A stretch of DNA of 6,312 nt from Comamonas sp. lk (GTDB lineage Bacteria; Pseudomonadota; Gammaproteobacteria; Burkholderiales; Burkholderiaceae_C): positions 1 to 6,312 of the forward strand of contig CAMCJY010000123.1 in the NCBI GenBank assembly GCA_945875225.1. The letters run 5' to 3'. How positions within the stretch are numbered: position 1 is the first letter of the stretch; each line of letters starts with the position of its first letter. This document shows, one piece after another, positions 1 through 4,767 of this stretch. Under the pieces are notes generated by a model. It saw nothing but the letters and a program-made list of their open reading frames with translations. It ran no database searches and was not told where the DNA came from. The position numbers were made by a program, and so were the translations under genes.

Positions 1-1167
1 CTCATGGGTGCGCCAGTAGTGGCCGGCCGCCGCCGCGCCGCTGCCAGGCTGCAATTTCACGCCGCAATCGAGCATGGCCATTTCGGCGCCATTGATAGCA
101 GCCATCAAATGGATTTCATTCATATCGCCTAAATGGCCGATACGAAACAGCTTGCCCGCCACTTTGGACAGGCCGCCGCCCAGCGACAGGTTGTAGCGCT
201 GGTAGGCACGGGCAATGACCTCAGTGCCCGCAATACCTTCGGGCAGCATCACCGCCGAAACGGTGTCGGAGTACCAGCGCTGCTCTTTGGCGCAAAGCTT
301 GAGTTGCCAGCCCTGGGTGACCGCAGCGCGCACGCCTTCGGCCAGGTAATGGTGGCGGGCGATAACATTGTCCAGACCCTCTTCGTTGATCATCTTGAGC
401 GACTCGATCAGCCCGTACATCAAGGTCAAAGCCGGCGTGTAGGGGAAGTAGCCGGTGGCATTGCTTTGGATCATGTCGGACAGATCAAAGTAAGCCCGCT
501 TCAGCTTGGACGATGGGTACATCGCAAGCGCCTTGGGGCTGGCGCACAAAATGCCCAGGCCCGCAGGCAACATAAAGCCTTTTTGAGAACCGGAAACCGC
601 CATGTCGATGCCCCAGTCATCGAAGCGGAACTCTAGGCAGCCTAAAGAAGAAACGCAGTCCACAAACAGCAGGGCAGGGTGTGCCGCTTCATCCAGGGCT
701 TCGCGCACGCCGGAAATATCCGAGGCGACACCGGTGGCGGTTTCGTTGTGGCAGACCAACACCGCTTTGATCTGGTGCTGCGTATCGGCCTTGAGGATGT
801 CTTGGTATTGCTGCAAAGGCACGCCGGTGCCCCACTCGCATTCGACGATCTGCACATCCAGACCCAGGCGCACGCACATATCAATCCACAAGTGGCTGAA
901 CTGGCCAAAGCGGGCCGCCAGCACTTTGTCGCCGGGTGACAAGGTGTTGGTCAGTGCCGCCTCCCAACAACCCGTGCCCGAGGACGGAAACACAAAAGGC
1001 GTTCCCGACTGGGTGCGGAAAACCTCGCGCAAGCCGGTCATGATGGTATGGGTCAGTTGGGGAAAGCGCGGTGAGCGATGGTCCTCCATCGATACCATCA
1101 TGGCGCGCTGGATGCGCTCGGGCACGTTCGTGGGACCGGGTACAAACAGAAAATTACGACCAGCCAT
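1..1167 (-). CDS. sgaA: Serine-glyoxylate aminotransferase (class V PLP aminotransferase), 3' end cut by window edge
   Basis: Uninterrupted reading frame of 389 codons from ATG at 1167 to the left edge; I translated it by hand and found no stop or frameshift. It begins MAGRNFLFVPGPTNVPERI, typical of the serine/alanine-glyoxylate aminotransferase family (PLP fold type I, class V). Visible landmarks are the PLP-phosphate loop SSGTG at 62-66 followed by W68, the ring-nitrogen aspartate D170 in FVDCVSSLG, the Schiff-base lysine K196 in SGSQKG, and the substrate-carboxylate arginine R342 in FRIGHLGD. The enzyme transfers the amino group of serine to glyoxylate, giving hydroxypyruvate and glycine, in the serine cycle or photorespiratory-type C2 recycling; it is cytosolic. 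Family members are about 390-410 residues, so only a short C-terminal tail is missing. The start is supported by AAAGGA at 1175-1180, 7 nt upstream. It is divergent from the LysR gene. A related specificity (alanine- or aspartate-glyoxylate) cannot be excluded from sequence alone. Confidence 0.9.
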   Translation of the reverse strand, partial: MAGRNFLFVPGPTNVPERIQRAMMVSMEDHRSPRFPQLTHTIMTGLREVFRTQSGTPFVFPSSGTGCWEAALTNTLSPGDKVLAARFGQFSHLWIDMCVRLGLDVQIVECEWGTGVPLQQYQDILKADTQHQIKAVLVCHNETATGVASDISGVREALDEAAHPALLFVDCVSSLGCLEFRFDDWGIDMAVSGSQKGFMLPAGLGILCASPKALAMYPSSKLKRAYFDLSDMIQSNATGYFPYTPALTLMYGLIESLKMINEEGLDNVIARHHYLAEGVRAAVTQGWQLKLCAKEQRWYSDTVSAVMLPEGIAGTEVIARAYQRYNLSLGGGLSKVAGKLFRIGHLGDMNEIHLMAAINGAEMAMLDCGVKLQPGSGAAAAGHYWRTHE

Positions 1168-1250
1168 AGCGCTATCCTTTCGGTTGGAGGGGTTAAGGAG
1201 TACGACTGTAAAAGTGCAGCACTCAAAAGTAAATTCATATATTTTTTATT

Positions 1251-1271
1251 TTCAGTTAAGCTATTGCTGAA
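1251..1271. promoter_or_regulatory. Candidate LysR-type operator in the aminotransferase/lysR divergent region
   Basis: The plus strand shows a perfect dyad, TTCAG at 1251-1255 and CTGAA at 1267-1271, separated by 11 nt. A second, overlapping imperfect dyad is TTAAGC-N4-GCTGAA at 1256-1271. LysR-type regulators bind T-N11-A-type dyads in divergent promoters and usually repress their own gene. This site abuts the start of the LysR coding region. The whole 1168-1270 intergenic stretch is AT-rich around 1222-1252 (A- and T-tracts), as expected for a bent divergent promoter region. I found no convincing -35/-10 pair in either direction. Confidence 0.4.
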
Positions 1272-2239
1272 TTAAAAACGCAACCTTCCGCCAATTGCGC
1301 GTGTTCAGCGAAGTGGCCCGCCATCTGAGCTTTGCGCGCGCAGCACAAACCCTGAACCTCACGCCACCGGCTGTGACCATGCAGGTGCGCGAGTTGGAAA
1401 AGCACATCGGCATGCCCTTGTTTGACCGCAGTGGCCGCACGGTGATGCTGACCACCGTGGGCGAATACATGCTGGTCTATGCCCGCAAAATGCTGGCTAC
1501 CCTGAAAGACGCAGAGGACGCTGCAGCGCGGCTGCAAAAGTTGGAAGTGGGCTTGCTCACGATAGGTATGGTCAGTACGGCCAATTATTTTTTGCCGCAT
1601 TTGTTGGCGCGCTTTCGCCAGGAGCACCAAGGCGTGGACATCAAGCTGGTGGTGGGTAACCGCGAGCAACTGGTGAAGATGATTTACGCCAATGAGGTAG
1701 ACATCGCGATCATGGGTCGGCCACCGACTGAAATGGCGACGCGGGCAGAGCCCTTTGCCGCGCATCCGCATGTTTTTGTGGCGCCGGTAGGCCATCCGCT
1801 GGCGCATGGCGAAACCATTTCTCCGCGCGACTTGCAAGCCCTGCCTTTCATTTTGCGTGAACCCGGTTCGGGCACGCGCGCGGCCATGGAGCGCTTTTTG
1901 GAAAAAGCCCGCGTCGAGCCGCGCGTGAGCATGGAAATGGCGAGCAACGAGACCATCAAACAGGCGGTGATGGCCGGCATGGGTCTGAGCTTTTTGTCGC
2001 TGCACACCCTGGGTCTGGAGTTGGACAACCGGCTTATCGCTATGCTGGACGTCGAAGGCGCACCAGTCGTGCGCGCTTGGAATGTGGTGCACATGCTGTC
2101 CAAGCTGCTCTCGCCCGTAGCCGAGGCTTTTCGCTATTTCGTGCTCGAAAATGGAGAAGACCATCTGGCGCGGCAGTTTGCGCGTCATATCAACCTGGGG
2201 CCTATCAACTCAGGCCTTATCGCGCCAGCGGCACCGTAA
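1271..2239 (+). CDS. LysR-family transcriptional regulator, CbbR-like; probable ATT start
   Basis: DNA-binding activator/repressor of the LysR family. The N-terminal winged helix-turn-helix spans about residues 5-65 (SFARAAQTLNLTPPAVTMQV, then ELEKHIGMPLFDR) and the linker helix about 66-92. A periplasmic-binding-type effector domain covers about 95-300. Total length is 322 aa if read from 1271, normal for the family. The sequence resembles CbbR-like regulators of Burkholderiales, which sense carbon-fixation or C2 metabolites; the effector here is unknown. Start choice: the frame opens right after a TGA at 1268-1270 and reads (ATT)KNATFRQLRVFSEVARHLS. Relatives, from memory, begin MKNATFRQLR..., so the natural start corresponds to ATT at 1271. 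The next standard start is TTG at 1295, which would remove eight conserved residues. No good Shine-Dalgarno precedes either. It is divergent from the aminotransferase, a classic LysR target arrangement, and its last 30 bp overlap the convergent small membrane-protein gene. Confidence 0.85.
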   Translation: MKNATFRQLRVFSEVARHLSFARAAQTLNLTPPAVTMQVRELEKHIGMPLFDRSGRTVMLTTVGEYMLVYARKMLATLKDAEDAAARLQKLEVGLLTIGMVSTANYFLPHLLARFRQEHQGVDIKLVVGNREQLVKMIYANEVDIAIMGRPPTEMATRAEPFAAHPHVFVAPVGHPLAHGETISPRDLQALPFILREPGSGTRAAMERFLEKARVEPRVSMEMASNETIKQAVMAGMGLSFLSLHTLGLELDNRLIAMLDVEGAPVVRAWNVVHMLSKLLSPVAEAFRYFVLENGEDHLARQFARHINLGPINSGLIAPAAP

Positions 2240-2488
2240 ATCCGCACCGTGGGCGATACCTGCGGCGATCAAAAAAAGCGCCATGCCCGGCCAGCCCTCG
2301 GGCGTCACGGCGTAGCGTAGCGCCAGCATCAAACAAGCCCCAGACAGAATAGTCAGCACACAATCCGCTAACGCTAGTCCGCGCCCGGTAAATTTGTGAA
2401 ACACCCAAAGCAGCAGGCTTTCCAAGGTAATAAAGCCGATGGCAATATCCACTACCAGCGGGCCTTGGTACAGCTGCTCCAGGCTCAC
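2210..2488 (-). CDS. Small three-helix membrane protein coupled to bchP, unknown function
   Basis: This is a 92-residue protein I do not recognise. It has three hydrophobic segments, about residues 11-30 (with acidic D14 and E23 inside), 38-58 and 67-82, short polar loops (HKFTGRG; RYAVTPEGWP), and a basic tail LRCRWRDKA likely to stay in the cytoplasm. Start: GTG at 2488-2486 overlaps the bchP stop TGA at 2487-2485 (GTGA), so translation is probably coupled to bchP and the two share an mRNA. This supports it as a real gene despite its size. Its stop lies inside the 3' end of the convergent LysR gene (30 bp overlap). H31 and H80 lie at membrane edges and could in principle ligate pigment; that is speculation. 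A run of seven T (minus strand, 2277-2271) lies within the third helix region. From position in the operon, a membrane role near late bacteriochlorophyll synthesis is the simplest guess. Confidence 0.7.
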   Translation of the reverse strand: MSLEQLYQGPLVVDIAIGFITLESLLLWVFHKFTGRGLALADCVLTILSGACLMLALRYAVTPEGWPGMALFLIAAGIAHGADLRCRWRDKA

Positions 2489-3693
2489 ACCTTGGCCAAT
2501 CCAAGCAAATGCGCCATATCCTTGAAAAAGATACGTACATGCGCCATCGGTTTTTTGCGCACCAACTGCTTGTTCATGTACGACTCAAAAGTGAGCTGTT
2601 GCACGTCCCGGTCTTCGCAGATTTTGACGAAGCGCTCGCGCCGCTTTTCACTGCTATACCAAAACCACTGCATGATGCCCAGCACGGCAAACACGGTGCG
2701 GTGTGCTTGCATGAATTGTTTGCGCGCCATTTGCAGGCTTTTCACTTCGCCGGTATGCAGCAGTTTTTCCACCGCATAGGCCGCCAACTGGCCGCCGTAC
2801 ATGGCGTAATAAATACCTTCGCCCGAGGCCGGTGCCACCACGCCTGCCGCATCGCCGGCCAGCACCACATCACGGCCGTTGTCCCAGCGCTTGAGCGGCT
2901 TCATCGGCAGCGGCGCGCCTTCGCGGCGTAGCACCTCGGCTTGGCCCAGGCCTGAGGCATCGCGCAACAAGCCCACAGCATGGCGCAATGAAAAGCCTTT
3001 GTCCGCACTGCCGGTGCCAATGCTCAAGGTATCGCCGTGCGGGAACACCCAACCGTAAAAATCAGGCGAGAGTTGGCCCTGGTTATACACATCGCAGCGC
3101 GTGCCGTCATACCCGGCGGGCTTGATGGTCGGGGCTTTGACAATCTCGTGGTACGCAAATACATATTGCGTGTCCTTGGCCCCCTCCACGCCCGCCTGGC
3201 GTGCAACTTGCGACTTGGCGCCGTCGGCCCCGATGATGCTACGCGCCCGCACCCGCGCCGGCGTGCCTTCGCCGCGCTGCGAGCGCTCGCGCGCCAGGTA
3301 ATGCACCACGCTCACGCCATCCGCATCGCGGCTTAGCTTGTCAAAGGTGCCAATGCGCCGCACTGCACCTGCGCTGGCCGCGCGTTCGCGCAGCCATTCG
3401 TCAAATTCAGCGCGGTCCACCATACCGACAAAACCGTTGTCTATCGGGATATCCACTTTGTGATTACTAGGCGCAATCATGCGTGCCGATTGCGCCTTGG
3501 CGACCAGTAAATGGTCGGGGATGGCGTAATCCTTGATCAAGCGCGGCGGTATTGCACCGCCGCAGGGCTTGATGCGCCCTGCACGGTCGAGCAGCATCAC
3601 CGAAAGCCCGCGCTGCGCGAGCGTATGCGCTGCGGTCGCACCGGCAGGCCCGCCGCCTACCACGACTACATCAAAGGTCTCATTTGTCTCCAT
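2485..3693 (-). CDS. bchP: Geranylgeranyl reductase, bacteriochlorophyll a biosynthesis
   Basis: FAD-dependent reductase of 402 aa, the usual size for BchP/ChlP. It hydrogenates three double bonds of the geranylgeranyl tail (on geranylgeranyl-bacteriochlorophyllide or the free diphosphate) to phytyl, using NADPH. It is the last step after BchG and acts at the membrane surface. Seen in sequence: N-terminal Rossmann dinucleotide motif VVGGGPAGATAA with G13, G15 and G18, acidic D36 at the end of the second strand (LLDRAG), the family motif KPCGGAIP with C44, and the second FAD motif LAGDAAG with G280-D281 followed by PASGEGIYYAM. ATG at 3693 has AGGTG 6 nt upstream. It lies 87 nt downstream of bchG on the same strand and overlaps the small membrane-protein gene downstream by four bases (GTGA). 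I see no separate promoter in the 87-nt gap, so cotranscription with bchG under PpsR control is likely. It could be labelled chlP in some schemes; the family call is firm. Confidence 0.95.
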   Translation of the reverse strand: METNETFDVVVVGGGPAGATAAHTLAQRGLSVMLLDRAGRIKPCGGAIPPRLIKDYAIPDHLLVAKAQSARMIAPSNHKVDIPIDNGFVGMVDRAEFDEWLRERAASAGAVRRIGTFDKLSRDADGVSVVHYLARERSQRGEGTPARVRARSIIGADGAKSQVARQAGVEGAKDTQYVFAYHEIVKAPTIKPAGYDGTRCDVYNQGQLSPDFYGWVFPHGDTLSIGTGSADKGFSLRHAVGLLRDASGLGQAEVLRREGAPLPMKPLKRWDNGRDVVLAGDAAGVVAPASGEGIYYAMYGGQLAAYAVEKLLHTGEVKSLQMARKQFMQAHRTVFAVLGIMQWFWYSSEKRRERFVKICEDRDVQQLTFESYMNKQLVRKKPMAHVRIFFKDMAHLLGLAKV

Positions 3694-3766
3694 CGAAGCA
3701 CCTCATAGCTTTTTCATATTGATAAAAAACGGCACGTGCAATGGCCTCTTTTTCAGCCCACCTCAC
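3680..3766 (-). CDS. Possible 28-codon leader/small ORF between bchG and bchP
   Basis: A strong ribosome-binding site GGAGG (minus strand, 3775-3771) sits just after the bchG stop. Four nt later a GTG (3766-3764) opens a 28-residue frame (MRWAEKEAIARAVFYQYEKA, then MRCFDGDK). It ends in TGA at 3682-3680, overlapping the first 14 nt of bchP in another frame. The peptide is charged and predicted helical, without a signal or membrane segment. Ribosomes ending here could reinitiate at bchP. I do not recognise the peptide, and the same reading frame continues upstream as an open frame within bchG, so it may be chance. An alternative reading is the remnant of a lost gene. Confidence 0.2.
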   Translation of the reverse strand: MRWAEKEAIARAVFYQYEKAMRCFDGDK

Positions 3767-3780
3767 GCATCCTCCGGCGC

Positions 3781-4668
3781 TTATGCGCCCGCACCGATCA
3801 GTGCGCGCAAAGCAAAGGCACTGACCATCATCCCAGCGACAAAAAACGGCACGCCAAAGCCGCTGTACCACAGCGCTCTTTGACTGACACGTGTTAAAAA
3901 ATAATCCATCATCAGCACTTGAATACCCAGCAGCGCCGCCACCGCCAGGCCGCGCCCGGGCTGGCCCCAGGCGAACAACAAGAGGATGACCACAATTTGT
4001 GGCAAGGCCATGAACCAGCAAGCGACGTTGGCTGCGCGCTGCTCGCCCAGTTGCACCGGCAGTGAGCGCACGCCCATGGCCCGGTCTCCCGCCACCGCCT
4101 TGAAATCATTGAGCGTCATGATGCCGTGGGTGCCTATGCTGTAGAGCAAGGCCAGCCAAAGCGATCGCTTATCGGGCATCTGACCACCGGCCATCACCGC
4201 CGCGCCGGTGGTCCAGGCAATGCCTTCATAGCTGATGCCGCAGGCGGCATTGCCCCACCAACCGTTTTCTTTGAGTCGCAACGGCGGCGCGCTATAGGCC
4301 CAGGCCAGCAGCAGGCCCACGACCGCAGCACCAAAGCCCCAAGGTCCCAATAGGCTGGCTACCGCCAGGGACACCAGTGTCCAAATAATGGCGATGTACA
4401 AACCCCAGCGTCCCGGCATCCGACCTGAGGGGATAGGGCGCTGCGGCTCATTGAGGGCGTCCACATGGCGGTCAAACCAGTCGTTCACCGCCTGGCTGGT
4501 GGCACAGACAAAGGGACCGGCCAGCGCCACGCCGATGAGGGCTAGCAGCCATTTGCCTTCCATCGGCACGCCCGAAGCCACCACGCCGCAGGCAAAGGCC
4601 CACATGGGTGGAAACCAGGTGATGGGCTTAAAAAGCTCGGTGATCGCAGTAATTTGGGGCAGTGCCAT
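3781..4668 (-). CDS. bchG: Bacteriochlorophyll synthase (UbiA-type prenyltransferase)
   Basis: Integral membrane enzyme that esterifies bacteriochlorophyllide a with geranylgeranyl (or phytyl) diphosphate. It belongs to the UbiA superfamily. Numbered from ATG 4668 it is 295 aa, with the first diphosphate/Mg motif NDWFDRHVDALNEP at 62-75 followed by QRPIPSGR, and the second aspartate-rich motif NDFKAVAGD at 187-195. Several hydrophobic helices fit the nine-helix fold. Start choice: an in-frame TGA lies four codons upstream of GTG 4692, so only GTG 4692 (303 aa, beginning MSWVKPPG) or ATG 4668 (beginning MALPQITAITELFKPITWF) is reasonable. I prefer ATG 4668. Homologues, from memory, start close to the LLKPITWFPPMWAF block, and a good promoter would place transcription initiation downstream of the GTG. 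Neither start has a clear Shine-Dalgarno. It is preceded by a PpsR box and followed by bchP. The product is certain; the exact start is not. Confidence 0.95.
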   Translation of the reverse strand: MALPQITAITELFKPITWFPPMWAFACGVVASGVPMEGKWLLALIGVALAGPFVCATSQAVNDWFDRHVDALNEPQRPIPSGRMPGRWGLYIAIIWTLVSLAVASLLGPWGFGAAVVGLLLAWAYSAPPLRLKENGWWGNAACGISYEGIAWTTGAAVMAGGQMPDKRSLWLALLYSIGTHGIMTLNDFKAVAGDRAMGVRSLPVQLGEQRAANVACWFMALPQIVVILLLFAWGQPGRGLAVAALLGIQVLMMDYFLTRVSQRALWYSGFGVPFFVAGMMVSAFALRALIGAGA

Positions 4669-4676
4669 GCCCGGTG

Positions 4677-4705
4677 GTTTTACCCATGACACTTGCTCGT
4701 GTCAA
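4677..4705 (-). promoter_or_regulatory. Candidate sigma-70-type promoter for bchG-bchP
   Basis: On the minus strand a perfect -35 TTGACA (4705-4700) is followed after exactly 17 nt by TAAAAC (4682-4677), which matches four of six bases of the TATAAT -10. The -35 overlaps the ACA half of the PpsR box, the arrangement expected for repression by blocking polymerase. Initiation about 7 nt past the -10 would fall at roughly 4670, only one or two nt before ATG 4668, giving a nearly leaderless message. The -10 is imperfect and the start site is inferred. Confidence 0.5.
4687..4704. repeat. Perfect 18-bp palindrome in the bchG promoter spacer
   Basis: The plus strand reads TGACAC-TTGCTC-GTGTCA, two perfect 6-bp half-sites separated by 6 nt. 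It covers most of the spacer between the candidate -35 and -10 of bchG and shares five bases with the PpsR box. It also covers the alternative GTG start at 4692. It may be a second operator, or an RNA hairpin masking the GTG on any read-through message from ppsR. It matches neither FNR nor CRP consensus and no other regulator I can name. Confidence 0.5.
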
Positions 4706-4717
4706 GGTAAATTTACA
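4700..4717. promoter_or_regulatory. PpsR/CrtJ operator upstream of bchG
   Basis: Exact match to the PpsR/CrtJ consensus TGT-N12-ACA, palindromic in its ends: plus strand TGT at 4700-4702, ACA at 4715-4717, spacer of exactly 12 nt. The AT-rich spacer half (GTAAATTT) is also typical. It overlaps the candidate -35 of bchG. With ppsR encoded immediately upstream, the simplest reading is direct aerobic/high-light repression of bchG and the genes after it. The two-site cooperative arrangement seen at several Rhodobacter promoters is not evident; I found only one exact box in this gap. Confidence 0.75.
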
Positions 4718-4736
4718 CTTCCTATGGTTTCCCCTA

Positions 4737-4757
4737 GTGCCTGCGCTGCGCAGGCAC
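4737..4757. terminator. GC-rich perfect hairpin after ppsR, without U-tract
   Basis: GTGCCTGCGC and GCGCAGGCAC flank a single central base, giving a perfect 10-bp inverted repeat that begins 10 nt past the ppsR stop. On the minus strand it is followed by TAGGGGAAACC, not a run of T, so it is not a classical intrinsic terminator. It may partly terminate, stabilise the ppsR 3' end, or insulate ppsR from bchG. In RNA the loop would need about three to five unpaired bases, shortening the stem to 8-9 bp. Confidence 0.4.
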
Positions 4758-4767
4758 CGCAATAGCT

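Noticed and set aside
133..1270. Plus-strand frames of 167 and 222 codons opposite the aminotransferase
   Set aside because: The minus strand encodes a complete family match with catalytic residues; the plus-strand products have low-complexity, arginine/serine-rich composition.
1256..2188. Long open frame antisense to the LysR gene (310 codons)
   Set aside because: Histidine- and glutamine-rich, no recognisable domain, lies wholly opposite a clear LysR gene: a GC-rich codon shadow.
2217..2540. Alternative minus frame of 107 codons over the small membrane-protein gene
   Set aside because: Arginine/proline-rich, no membrane pattern, and it lacks the GTGA coupling that supports the 92-residue frame.
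3723..3747. Hairpin plus T-run between bchG and bchP resembling an intrinsic terminator
   Set aside because: GCACGTGC followed by T6 on the minus strand is a palindrome without a loop; only a 3-bp stem forms with a usable loop, too weak to terminate.
3680..4021. 113-codon minus frame overlapping bchG and the bchP start
   Set aside because: Most of it lies in an alternative frame of bchG; only its last 28 codons, which have their own ribosome-binding site, are kept as a weak candidate.
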